A DNA stretch of 64,000 nucleotides from Mesodorylaimus sp. YZB2_4. Its lineage: Eukaryota; Nematoda; Enoplea; Dorylaimida; Dorylaimidae. Position numbers and translations under genes: made by a program. Of this stretch, positions 21,900-33,800 are shown piece by piece. The first letter of the stretch is position 1. Each line of letters opens with the position of its first letter. Below the pieces are notes generated by a model. The model searched no databases, was not told the origin of the DNA, and saw nothing but the letters and a program-made list of their open reading frames with translations. The DNA is taken from contig JASANH010001061.1 of NCBI GenBank assembly GCA_030248295.1, positions 186,001 to 250,000 on the forward strand, read 5' to 3'.

Positions 21900-24800
21900 T
21901 CACATGTTTCTTATGATCGTGACCAACATGATTCCCAATGCCATGACCAAGATGACTCGCCTGGCACAGACAACGCGATCGTTCGGGGACGAGGACGTGG
22001 TGACGCTGGTGGTCAGGTCCTCCACCTTCGGGTCGTGCACACTGGTTGTCTCAGATTCTGGATCGTGAGGCATTTTGCATGGGCAGATGACTGGGTTGGC
22101 ATGGTTGGGGTTGGGATGTTCAGGGCAAGGTGGTGGGGCTGGACAGGTCGGGGTGTTCTCAGCAGTGGACGGGCACGTTGGGCATGCGGGACATTTCGAG
22201 GTCTGTGAGGTGGGATGAGGTTCAGGAAAGGAGGGGCAGCTTGGACATGAGGGGCATTTTACAGTCTGTGAGGTGGGGCAGGCTTGAGGACAGGAGGGGC
22301 AGGTTGGACATGTGGGACAAGTTATAGGCTGCGAGCTCTGCCAGACGGTTGTCTGACTGGGTGAACCTTGATCACTTCCATCCCTCGAGAGTGTCGCTGG
22401 TGTGCCCTGAGTGACACCGTTTTTCCAGTTGGGATCGCTAGTATTGAGCTTGCACAGAAATTGTATTGGTTTGCCCGCACCTATGCTATGTTGATAAATA
22501 TACCAATGCCAGGAAATACGGAATAGTAATCGACGATCATGACTAGGCCAATCAACATGCTGGAACAGCAGTCCTTTGCCGTCATCTGGATCTGGATTAT
22601 ACAAGCCCATCACTCCTCCAGGCATTGGCTCTTTATCAATAAAATCAGCTGGAAGGAATCCTGGCAGTCCATCATCGTATTTATCTATTGTCCAGTTTGA
22701 ATAGGTCCCTGGGACGTAGTGCTGAAAATATGCTGGCTTAAAGTTCGTGAGTCGCCGTATTGCGATTTGCATCCAAACTGGCATCTTACCTTTTTTTTAA
22801 TAGTAACTCCTATTGCCATGATGTAATTCGCGAGATTCTGAATATTAGAATTTTGAAGCACGTGATAAAGCTCTCTACGATCGCGCAAAGTGAAAAGTAT
22901 GGCTCCGTAATGTCGGCATTCTTGCCTTGCCGCCTCAAAGGAAAAGTCGTACCAGCCATCAGCCCGTTGCAAATTCGTCCTGTCGCTGGCCCCGTTAATT
23001 TGAAAATAGCACGATTTGTAACCTTGTTCATCAAGACGGAACGCCAGTTTGATGCGCGCAGATAATTCCTTTGGTGCTTGGTCCCGCTCTGCTTCATCGC
23101 ACCAATGGATTCCTTTGACTGGAACCGATGGAGGAGGAGGGAAGGTCGGTTTGACAGGAGGCGTGTACTTTGGGGTCTTGGCGCCCTTTTCTTCCCAGGC
23201 AGGGTCGTAAATGTTACGCCATTTGCAAATCACGCGAATCAGACCGAATTTAGCAGTATCCTCTAGGTAAACTTTATAATCAGTTTCATGCTTCTTCCAA
23301 CGGTCATCGTTATTTTTGCCAGGAACGTAAAACATCAGGCCGAAGCTGTCTTCATCCCTATTTTTAGGCTCAGTAGTAGTTTTCAATTCGTGTGGTGAGG
23401 CAAAGCCAGGCATTCCGTCATCCCACGATTCGATCTCCCAATACGTCTTTCCGTCTTTGGTATGGTCCTAAAAAAAGAGGATGAGACGATGCAGCTCCTC
23501 GTACTTGGTCCAGTGACTAGGCATCAACTTCATCTAGCTTTCACAAACACAAAATCGAACTCCCATTGCTTCGGGCCCATGCAACTTCGATCTTGTATGC
23601 AAATTAGCGTCTTTTCACCGCCCGCCCCTAGCTTACAACCCAAGACACTCCCCCTCAAAAATGCGACAGCAGATTGTAAAAATGTTTGTCAGAAAATTTT
23701 AATCGCAGGTCGATATAGGACCATTTTCAGGGTCGAGTCTGTTTGGTCTCATTCTCTTCTCGTCATGGTGTTATGCCACACGACTAAGGGCAGGTGTGAG
23801 TATTCGAACGAGTGGTCAGTTTTGCTGGTAGAAGCTTGCGCTTAGCTATTAAAAATGCCTGTTACTAAAATTAGAGCTTCCTGCTCCAAAAAAGCGGTAA
23901 AATCACCGCTCGGGACCTCGAAAATAGTGGTTGTTGTCCGAGAGACATCTGTTCATCACAGCGGATGGACAAGCAGAAATCTTGCGACAGTTAGCACTGG
24001 TAGCACATGATGTCCCTAAATCCAAGAACGCACTCGACGCAGTAAGCAGCCTGACACCGTGGGGCCTCATCAGCCATTGGCCAGCAAGATTTTGTGGATT
24101 GGGGTCTGCAGTTGCTGTACCCTACAGTAGGGACCTTGCAATTCATTGGGTCATGCGCTGTCAAGTACATGCGTCAACGCTTCAGCGCCAAAGGAGCCAC
24201 AGAACCGATGGCTCATAACGTTGGTGGACATTGTGAAAGCGACCACGGTCGACAATACATGAGGGAATCGTTGGCGTGGGAGTCTCGCGTCATCTCGAAC
24301 TTTTAGTTCAGTGTTTAGATTAGTGATGAATGTTTATGAATTGTCTGAATTACTAGCACTAGTAGATTTGGGACGATAGACCCGACCCGTCTAAGCAATT
24401 TCCCAGTTCGGAAGTAACCTTTGCTTTATGTAACATAATGGAACAGGTATGTGTATAGTTCGCAGTAACAGAGTTCGTGAATGGTCGGGTTGCGTTTGTG
24501 GGGAGATCCACCACAGGTCGCACCAGCGCAACCATAGTTTTAGCAAAGTGTCTGAGCAAAATCTGCTGTTTCTGCATGAATATCAACAGGACGACTGATC
24601 GTAGCACCGAGCAGAGAGCCATGTAATCCTGTGCTCGTGGTCAACATAGTTGGCTAGGAGTCTAACTCAGGCTATGCGCGACACGCTCTTAGTAGGTAAT
24701 GTTCGACTCGCGGCAAAGGTAAATCTTTATGCCATGTGTCCCTTTATCCTCGATTGTGTCATGACTGATATGATAAACCATGAGCATGAACATAAGGTTG

Positions 24801-26459
24801 AAAGAAGAAGGAAAGGATTTTCAGTGCCTCACGAGGCTTACGCATGTAACCATAAGCCAGCCACTGTACTCGCAGCGCTACAGCTTTGTTATATACATGT
24901 TTCTCGTGCGAAACAGCACAGCTGGTATCCGATAGGGAGCATGTCTGAACAGCAGCAGCACTAAAACACAAGCTTTGTGGCTCTGATGCTGACATCTGAA
25001 TGCATGCATACGCGTGCGAGTGATTATACACTGTGCAGTGCGCAGCATGTTTGGCCACCTCTCCTTTCTTTGTGGCCGAGTAGATCAGCCATCCTAAGCC
25101 CTGGTTCCATTGTGTGCATTAGCTGGTCTAAAAATTTCGAGTCCGTCATAACAGACTTTTTTGAACATAATTCAGCAGATGCGCAGAGGAACAAAAACTG
25201 AACAACCAACTGCATGCGTATGGACAGTCTCTAAGCTTCCATCCACAGATAATGCAGCTCATCGACACCCCTCATGAAAAAAATATTAACGCACACTGGG
25301 CGATAAAAAGCATTGGAGCAAGCAAAACAAAGCGAAACACCGCCCCCTAGCATACAAAGATCCTGTATTCAGGCGCGCGCTCGCTACTACTGTAGTTCTG
25401 TGTTTCGCAAAGTCATGGGCCTCCCCGCCAGCCTGGCGCCGCGCATCGTAGTGGGTTGACTGAACGTGACTTATCCGACTATAGAGACCCTGCACATTAC
25501 ACAAGCCTAGCAGAACACTCTAGGAACGCGTAGAGTATATTGTAGAGTCAAGTACTGACAGCATTGCTCGCATTAGCGTCGCAGCTCGGCGGCCACGGTG
25601 GTGCAGCAAGTGTACACCCTTTTTTCGGTGAACTACACACATACTAGTGTACTACAGCTCGACTACATGGGTTTGAATCAGTGGCGGAAGCAAGCTGCTT
25701 TATTATGTAGGCAGGGTAGTGTTATTTCAGTATCCCGTAGACCGACGCTGATATCACACCGCACTATACTGTACTGTACAGATGAGCATGAATGGAGGAC
25801 AGGGGCCAAGTGAGCATCCGCCGCAGCACGAAAGCACTGTGTGACTCAGAGCGCACCCATGTCAAGACGCGGCGGGTGAAGCAGAGCTGCCTCATGTGTC
25901 CTGTGCAGATTACTATGCTCGTTGGCACTGGCGTGGAGGTCTCGCTTAGAAGCCCCACCTGCTGGCAACTCAGTTCACGTAAGCGAAGAGAGAAAGATAT
26001 TTCTATCGCTCACTCGCGCGCACAAGCTGCCACTCGGTGATTAATGTAGCAACAACCAGTCCTTACCTTACGAAGTTTTGCACCCAACGCTATGTGATCC
26101 AGACCATGCATGCTTTCTGACCATAACGCATAGGTTTCCAGCATCTCTGCTCGATCGCGCAGTGTCAGCAACGTGGAGTTGTACTCGGCACAAATCTCTC
26201 TGGCCACTCGGAAACTAAAGACGTTTTTGCTCTTATCCGTGAGATTCGAATTTGCTTTATTGAAAGCACTTAGCGGTTCGAAGTAGCAAACGGTGGGATT
26301 CTTTTTATGCCAGATATCTACAATGTCATCGAAAAGTCTTCTTGGCGAAAGGCGATGGTGGTGAGTAATTTCATGACACCAGTCCAACCTAGCTTGCACA
26401 ACAGGGACAACGGACAGGCCTCCGAGAAATAGCAACAGTCTAGGCCCGAAAAATTTCAT
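21900..26459 (-). CDS. Two-domain C-type-lectin-like protein with Cys-Pro stalk and C-terminal anchor
   Basis: Proposed exons: 26067-26459, 22790-23467 and 21900-22721, all joined in phase 0; 630 residues. Exon 1 has a signal peptide (MKFFGPRLLLFLGGLSVVPVVQA) and the first half of CTLD1. Exon 2 completes CTLD1 (WDDGMPGF, then VICKWRN), adds a Pro-rich linker and starts CTLD2 (WCDEAE, CYF, CRHYGAILFTLRD). Exon 3 completes CTLD2 (YDDGLPGF, FLCKLN), then carries a stalk of about ten CPTCP/CPSCP-type repeats and a hydrophobic C-terminus (VILVMALGIMLVTII) that could be a membrane or GPI-anchor signal. Both CTLDs are split at the same place, so they arose by internal duplication. No EPN or QPD motif or clear WND calcium site was seen, so sugar binding is doubtful. 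The 2.6 kb intron 1 makes the join the weakest point. Confidence 0.65.
22080..22330 (-). repeat. Cys-Pro repeat-encoding segment
   Basis: Encodes the stalk of the lectin-like protein, with units such as CPTCPTCPSCPQACPTS and CPSCPSCPSFPEPHPTS. The unit is about 20 residues and is repeated three to four times, explaining the GGACATG/GGGGCA periodicity on the plus strand. Such repeats often vary in number between individuals. Confidence 0.75.
23468..26066. other. Long intron 1 of the lectin gene, no gene recognised
   Basis: About 2.6 kb between the proposed exons 1 and 2. I see many short open frames but none with a recognisable product or good splice context. It contains no long repeat shared with other parts of the window that I could detect. 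Confidence 0.4.
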
Positions 26460-26960
26460 TTTGATGGCAGCAGATCAGTCTTGTCCTCGACTCCCATCCA
26501 CCAAAAAGTGGTTGAAACGAGCTCCGATCTCGTTATATGAACTAATTTTTCCATGTAGCCATACGACTGCCACGTGAACATACGCCTACAGAATTTAGCT
26601 AGGTCAATGTAAAGATGCTGAGCATTGTGCGGTAAATCCTATTCCAGAATTAGTATTTTCGGCCAAAAACACCTAGCGTAGTCAATAAGCAGCATCAGTC
26701 AAAATTTTCTAGAATTATTTTTATAACGCGTCATCTGGTACCCACATTAAAACAGTTCAGAGTTATATAGACGACTATAGTGCGTGACAAGTCCACTTGC
26801 AGTGCAGTGAGCCCAGTGCCTACAGTACTGTAGGTAGGAACAAAAGTTAGTGTTGACAAATGTGCACCAAATCCGCAATATCGCCTTTTTCGGGAGGCTT
26901 TCCTTGAAATGTTTAGCGCTAACGCGCGTTCATGTCAGCGACAACTTTGTAGAGAAAACT
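26460..26960 (-). repeat. Upstream region of lectin gene, duplicated at 4.26-4.82 kb
   Basis: Includes the TATA-like TCATATAAC at about 26534-26540. See the matching feature at 4256-4815. Bases 26961-27780 hold nothing I can support. Confidence 0.65.
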
Positions 26961-27779
26961 GTGTTTTTTAGGGCTAGCTCCCATTAGGCTATATGCCATA
27001 TACCAATATACCATATAGTTTGGCCACAACATACTGTGCGCCGCAGCAGAAAATAGAAAGATGGGCTCGATTCCGACTACGGCCAAAATTTTTGCATCCC
27101 TCCAGTGCAAATACAAAGCTTCCTTTCCCGGCCTTTTTACTATTCAGGCTTTTAAGCGCAGCACTATCACAGAAACTCAGGAGAGAGTGATCAAAATGTA
27201 GCTCAGTCAAAATCATTTCTTGGGTCATACAGTATGTCCTTCGTCCTTCGAGTGAGTTGGTGAAGGCCATTTCAGACTCAGGTGTGTTTGTGTGGTTGTG
27301 GAGGTTTGTTTTTACTTCCCGCCAGATGCAGACTATTGTGACAGCAAGGCAGTCTGGGAGAGCACAAACACAACTGAGGCTTAATTAGACTTTTCGCACT
27401 TACATAATCTTAAAGACACATTAAAGTCTGAAGGAGCCGCTTGTGGCGTTTGATGACATGGTAAGACAGGAAAAGGAACCTCTGTGAACGCGCACGTTTT
27501 TTGCAATTACTGAAGGTTCTCACAATCAGAAAACTTTTTGATGGCCCCGCAAACATTTTCCGAATTTCTTAGGTGAAACGTGGGTTTATTTGAGCGGCAA
27601 CTTCGCTGAGAAAAATGTACTCTATCAAAAAAAATTGTGGCCCTTGGCATTTGCTTCATTTCAATGAAAAAAATTTATTAACGTCTGATAATGCGATACA
27701 AGTGTAGCAGGCATGGACTAGGCATGTGCTTGCCCTCTGGCCTATGTGTGCACTGGTTCAGGGAACCGGTCCGCCTCTC

Positions 27780-27960
27780 CTAAGTCAGGGCCACAACGAG
27801 ACCGAGAGCGGTCGAGGTCGAGTGACTGGTCTGATTGCAGACATCGGTTGAGAACTGGTCTTGAGTGCATGATCTGAACTTGCTCTGTGAGCACTTCGGG
27901 CTCAGGTCCGTCAGAACCCCTTTGACGGCCGGCACGTGCGGCTGCTCCCCGAATGTGAGT
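27780..27960 (+). repeat. Possible dispersed repeat, related to 31.15-31.30 kb
   Basis: Shares the order TTG/GCAGACATCG, ACTG(G/A)TCTTGAG, CTCAG.. and GACGGCC/GATGGCC with 31182-31280. Similarity is partial and patchy. No coding sequence. Confidence 0.35.
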
Positions 27961-28361
27961 CTACACGGCCCTTGTGGTGTGGTGGCAATAAACTATAACA
28001 CGGAGTGTCCGTGGACTGCGTGGTACTGTTCCTGACTCGAGCCATCCTCTGGTCAGCCCTAGTTTGCCCTAGGGCGAGCCAAGGATTTCGCGAGCGAAGC
28101 GAAGATTTTGCGAGCCAGCAAAATATTTTCACTTGATTAAGCACAATTTTCCCTACAAAATTGTCGCTGACATTGACCTGGGTTATCGCTGAAAATTTCG
28201 AAAAAAATGGCGGGAAAGCGTAAAGGCGCAAGAATGAATTTCGACTGACGTGTGCGCACCCAAACATTGCTCAACACGAGCGCAGAGCTTCCAATTGTAA
28301 GCCCGATAGACTACACATCAGCGCTGCTACCCATGCTGGCTAGTGTGGGTACTCTATCTCA

Positions 28362-29478
28362 CACATGGCTATAAACTGAAGTATTCTAAGGCTCCCTGAA
28401 CGCCTATAAAACTGGTTCAGCATGCTCTAACGGGTCGGCCATCGCGCTGAAGTTCAAAAAATGGGCTTCCGAGGCCTCTATTTGAAATGATATCGCAAAA
28501 ACTGTAATTTCGGAAGGTTTTTATGCACAAATGAGGAAGTGACGTCGACATTTCGCTTCATTCCCAGAAATGGGAAATCAGTTTGAATTTGGCGCCTCAC
28601 AGGTATTTTTGCGCCAGCATTGCAATAAGGTGGGCGCTGGCGCGAGGCAGAAAAAGCGTGGAGCAAGAAAGATTGAGGAGGGGGAAGTGGAAATGGTGAG
28701 TAGCTGCCCTACTTGGTTACGAAGTTTCTTAAGCTAAGTTGGGAATGCAAAGGCAGGCAGTAAGAGCAGTCAAACATGAACAGGAAAATACTGTGTGCGC
28801 GAATGTTTTCTTGCCGATCAAAAAGTGCAAATTTTTTTGCATGTTGAATAGCTAAGGGTCTAACGTCAACCGCTGTTTTGCTTTCTTCGAACATTGCTTT
28901 TGCCTCAGTGTGATTATGGATGCGACATCACGCTGACGAAAATGTATAATAGCTAGTTTACAGTATGAGTCAAAGCGTTTTTCGCAGATTTTGTGCCATG
29001 CCAGAAAAAGTTAAATGTCAGGGTAACTTCGCAGAGGCAGGAAAGCTCCAAAACTTTTACTCCTGCGTAGAGTCGAACCTGAGTCATTCAGCTTTGAAAT
29101 CAGGCTCTCTCCACTCCGCCACCTCTCCCTATTGTGTGTGGGTGTACGTTAGCTCATGCTGCGGGCGACAGTAACCGCCAGTTGTTACTTTAAATCCATT
29201 TCGCAAGTTGAACCCTTTGTACCTGCGCATCACAACAAGTGCGCCAAATTCAAACTGTTTTGCCCATTTCTGGGAATAAACCGAAATGTCTACATCACTT
29301 CCTCATTTGTGCTTGAAAACCTTTAGCAATTACCCTTTTTGCGATATCATTTCAAATAGAGGCCTCGGAAGCCCATTTTTTTTGAATTTCAGCGTGATGG
29401 TCGACCTGTTAGAGCATGCTGAACCGGTTTTATAGGCGTTCAGGGAGCTTTAGAATACTCAAGTTTATAGCCATGATC
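28362..29478. mobile_element. Foldback element with ~240-bp inverted terminal arms
   Basis: The left arm (28362-28602) and right arm (about 29240-29478) are inverted copies: outer ends share ATGGCTATAAACT, then CTCCCTGAACGCCTATAAAAC, GAGCATGCT, GGCTTCCGAGGCCTCTATTT and GAAATGATATCGCAAAAA, ending with CCATTTCTGGGAAT. The spacer is about 640 bp and contains a tRNA-like segment. No transposase gene. The total length of about 1.1 kb and the long arms fit a foldback or non-autonomous DNA transposon. Confidence 0.75.
29048..29140 (-). repeat. tRNA-like (SINE head) segment inside the foldback element
   Basis: On the minus strand there is an A-box match (TGGCGGAGTGG, about 29114-29124) and, about 45 bp on, a B-box-like GGTTCGACTCT (about 29069-29079). 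The acceptor stem does not pair, so this is probably a tRNA-derived remnant and not a functional tRNA. Confidence 0.5.
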
Positions 29479-29773
29479 TCACAGAGAACACAAAGCCACG
29501 AAAACCTACTTATGTGTTATTCAAAGGTGACGCAACGAGGGGGGGGTGACTCACCCACGCACTGATTCCATCATTATTACTACTCACTATTCGTCGAACG
29601 CTTATGCTCACTCGCCTACGCTCACAAACCCTAACCACATATTGCGTCTTTCCTTTCTTCAACAATGCAATGCTTAATCAGCGTGTGATAACATCTTTGT
29701 GCAGTGGAAAATCTATTTATTCCACCCCGACTCCGACATCCTGACTGTCTTTCACACATCACTCATCGTCAGC

Positions 29774-30394
29774 ATGTACCATTTGGAAAATGTGATACCA
29801 GAGGCCAAAGTTGTACTTCTTGGTCAAGAACGTGTTGGAAAAACGTCGCTGACAGTTCGTATATTACATAATCGATTCGATGAGCAGCCTCATCAATCAA
29901 CTTTGGGTGCAGCTTTTGCACGAAAACGTGTGCCGGTCGATAAACGACTGGTGACTTTAAATATCTGGGACACAGCTGGTAGTGAACGATATCGAGCAAT
30001 GACCAGGCAATATTATCGAAATGCATTCGCTGCCATTTTATGCTACGATTTAACTGATTCGACGAGTTGGCAATTTACTAAATCTTGGGTTCATGAATTA
30101 CAAAATCACGAACCCGATTGCCGATTATATTTTTGCGGTACTAAATTGGATTTAATTCAAAAACATGCTTTTGTTAGACAAATTCAAAGCAACGAAATAT
30201 TTAATTATGTATCAAAGTTAGGTGATGACAAAATTCAAATTTATGAAACATCGAGTAAAAATGGAGAAGGAGTTGACGAATTATTTCAAAAAATTGCAAA
30301 TGATTTTTGTGAACATGAGAAATACAATAATAATGAACGATCAAGTAAAATTGTGCTCGACAAAGAAAAAAACAAAAAACCATGCTTATGCTGA
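29774..30394 (+). CDS. RAB24: Rab24-like small GTPase
   Basis: Predicted 206 residues in one exon. The P-loop GQERVGKTS, switch region with WDTAGSERYRAM, CGTKLDL in place of NKxD, and ETSSKNG in place of SAK are all present. The Gln-to-Ser change in the DTAGQ motif together with the TKxD form are hallmarks of Rab24, an atypical Rab with low GTPase activity linked to late autophagy. The C-terminus CLC would be the geranylgeranylation site. The ATG at 29774 is the first in-frame ATG; the upstream part of the open frame lacks one. The neighbours have many introns, so the intronless state suggests a retrocopy or complete intron loss; the frame is intact. The AT-rich 3' half differs in codon use from the 5' half. 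Confidence 0.85.
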   Translation: MYHLENVIPEAKVVLLGQERVGKTSLTVRILHNRFDEQPHQSTLGAAFARKRVPVDKRLVTLNIWDTAGSERYRAMTRQYYRNAFAAILCYDLTDSTSWQFTKSWVHELQNHEPDCRLYFCGTKLDLIQKHAFVRQIQSNEIFNYVSKLGDDKIQIYETSSKNGEGVDELFQKIANDFCEHEKYNNNERSSKIVLDKEKNKKPCLC

Positions 30395-30863
30395 ATTTCC
30401 CGCCAAACTGTTTGAGTAACCCATCCTCAGATGATCGATTTCTGCTGACCCCTGCGGCCTTGTCTAGTTGCTTTTTTCTCTTAAGAGTGGCATTTGGATT
30501 TTCTCGTGTTTTTTATTCATGTATTGCCTCAAGTACGTCTTTGCTGCGCCAAGTATATAACACTGTTCTGAGAGCACTGTTTTTATGCTCCGATTTGAAT
30601 TTCGCGCCATTTATTACGCAGAAACGATATGCCACGCCCGCTCTCCAATCAATCTTATACTTGCACTGAAAAATCAGCCACTCCCAAAAAAGTACACGAG
30701 TAAAGTCTACTTGGCATACAGTCCTATCACACACCTACATCGCACACTCGACGGGGTCCCTTCCGCGCAAAATCTAAACATTTCTACGCCTAGCCCGCCA
30801 ATGGCGCGCACAAAAAAGCAATCGCTACGAGTAAGATTTGCAAAAAAATATGGTCACGACACT

Positions 30864-33800
30864 TCAAATAGGCAATTCGAACATGACGTCCACTGATGCT
30901 TGCCTGGCCAATGACATAATCGTAGCCAATTTCACCACCTAAAACACACAATTCTTTTCATTTGAGACTTAAAAACAGGTTTTTCACCAAAATTCACTAC
31001 TCAAAATTTTTTAAACAAAAAATACGAAATTCCAGGTTTTGAGATTCTCCTAAAGTGAGGAGTGTCCACCTGATAAAACAACCCGAAAGAGCACCGGACT
31101 TCAGTGCTGTGCTAAGCGTGGATATCTTATCTTTGTTTGCCAGTGCATGGTTCAAGGAAGCAGCCTGCCTGTGCTAGGTCGGGGATTGAGTGCAGACATC
31201 GAGCAATAACTGATCTTGAGACCCTGATGCAGGCTGTGTGGGACTAGGATCCTCAGACCCAAGCTGATGGCCGCCAAGGCGACTGCTAGGTGAATTTCAA
31301 TTCTAAACGACCACTGTGCCTTGGTTGGCAAACTGTAGGCGAGGTGTCGCTAACTGCGTGCACTAGGGCCCCCCCAGAAGAGTTCCTGCCTCTAGATTGT
31401 TCCTCTGGCAGCCCCAGTTAGGATTGCATGATAACTTTCCAGCAGCGCCATAGTTTGAGACCCAGCGGCAGTTGAGTGCAGTCCCTCAGAATCACCCAAG
31501 CGCCAGCATCGACTGGTCAACCGATCCGCCAATCCGAGGGGTGGATCGGTTCCTGATTCAATCAGACTGCTGGATCAGCAACTTTAATTTTTTCCGCTTT
31601 ATCTGCTTGAAGATGATAAAGTGTGGCACATTATGAGAAAATCCGGTTTTTCTTTCAAATCAGAATTTACTCCCACTTTAGGCGCTGGTTGGTTCAGTTT
31701 CATTGAAGTGGTCTGAGAGAGATTGACAGCGAGGAAACAGAGCAGGTTAAGGAGGACGCACTGCCAAACAAGTCATCCCCATGAAAGCTATGTTTTTCAA
31801 AGCGGATTGGATCGGAATCGGTCTGGTTCAGACCCTGGATCTGGTTGGTCTATACTGGCCGATGCCTCATCATCGTCTTACCATTTTAGAAGCCTCGTCC
31901 AGGCTATCGCAGGCCAAAATCTTCAATTCGCTGTTGGCGATCAAAGCTTTCGCGTCGTCGACTTGAGTGCCTTGCAGACGCACTACGATCGGGATTTTCA
32001 AATTCAGTTCCCTGGCGGCTAGAATAATGCCTTGAGCGATCACGTCGCAACGCATGATACCACCAAATATGTTGACCAGAATTGCGTGCACCTGAAAACA
32101 TGCGGGTTATTCCAAACCTGCATCTTGGGCGGCTAATTGTGAGTTAGTAGGGTGCCCAGGTGCTGTTTCACCAAGTAGCAGAAGCTTAGAGTAGCCGGGA
32201 AACAGGCCCTAGAATGTAGCCTACTGACACAACGACGATACACTCGTTCGGGAGCAACGACAGGCGTCTGCCTCTCACGCGGGGCGCCAGGGGGGGGCAC
32301 CCCCCCCGAATTTCCCTTCCCCCCCTAGGGGGGGGCCCCCCCCCCCATTCCCTCCCCGCCAGACAGGTGTGATTCTGCTACCATATAAGGCCTGCAGAGC
32401 CGCGATGGCTCAGTTGTAAGGCGTTGTTCCCGCATTGCTTGGGCCAACAACCCTGACTGATCTCACGGCCCCGCTTATCATATCAAGACTTGTGACTGGC
32501 TAAAGGCAAAACGGGTTGGAAGTCCCATGGATAACTGGGGCGGCATGGGGCCCAACCAACAAAAATTTGAAGAAAAAAAAGGCCTAAAGGGTTCAATACT
32601 GCTGACGAAGAGTTAACGACAATCTTTTGGCCAACGCTTTTTTAGTGCAGGATGCCTGCTCCTATTCTCAGCCCAGCCAGCAAGCACCCACCCATAAACC
32701 TTTCAAACCCAACAGATCACACCCATCTCTGCGGCACACCCCATCGCACAGCGCATAAAGTGGTGACCCGACTCCCATGACTTACCCGACCTCATCCTCT
32801 GCTAGCCTACCCTGACCCAGCCTTATGACACTCGCACCACCCTGTCCAGTCTAAAATACCTCACAGACCCGCCCAGCCTACTCACATTTGGATCCGATGT
32901 CAAAATGCCAAAGGCCTCTTTCACTTGTTCCACATGGGCGCCACCACCCACGTCCAAAAAGTTGGCCGGTTCACCTCCGTTCAATTTAATTATGTCCATG
33001 GTGGCCATGGCCAAACCAGCTCCGTTAACTAAAAAATAAAAAATCAATCGATTTCCGAATTTTTCAGAATCAATCAAAAACTCACCCATGCATCCAATAT
33101 TTCCACTCAATCGAATATAATTCAAATCAGCTTTGGCCGCTCGCAATTCCATCTCGTCAACTTGACTTTTATCAGCCAAAGAGAACAACGCTTTCTGGCG
33201 GTAAGATGCGTTATCATCGAGTACGATCTTGCAATCCATGCAATAAACTAAAAAAAAAGGTTTTCCAGGGCACATACATGCGCAACACGATGATAAATTT
33301 TCTTTTTAGGGATTCATTTAAAGCGAAAATGATTTTTCCGGATAAAAATTATTTGTCCCCTAAAATTTTTGTGGCACTGCTAAACCGATTTCCTGATTTA
33401 CGCATGATTATCCTTCCTTGGTCAGACATGTCACATGATTTGATTTTCTCCAAAATGTTCCCCTAATCAGAAAAGGCGGGTGATTCGAAATTTAACCTGA
33501 AACTTCCCGAAGTTCCGAAGTTTTTGATGAACCCTGTTTCGCAATAAAAACAAAAAACTTTACTCACCCTCCCCGCTGACATCTTCAGCCAATGGATTAA
33601 TTTCCAACAAATTTCCGTCGCTTTTTATAAATAATTCGTAAAGTTTCATAACCACTTGCGCCGCCTGGAAAAATTTATTTTAAAACTGATATCTCACAAC
33701 AAATTTTTCTTACTTGTTCTTTGCACGTATCGGAAATTCCCAATTCAGTCACCATTTTCACCGCGTCTTCCTTTTTGATACCTTGGTAAATATCGACCGG

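Noticed and set aside
29048..29140. Functional tRNA gene
   Set aside because: A and B boxes exist but the acceptor stem does not pair and the anticodon loop lacks the normal T33.
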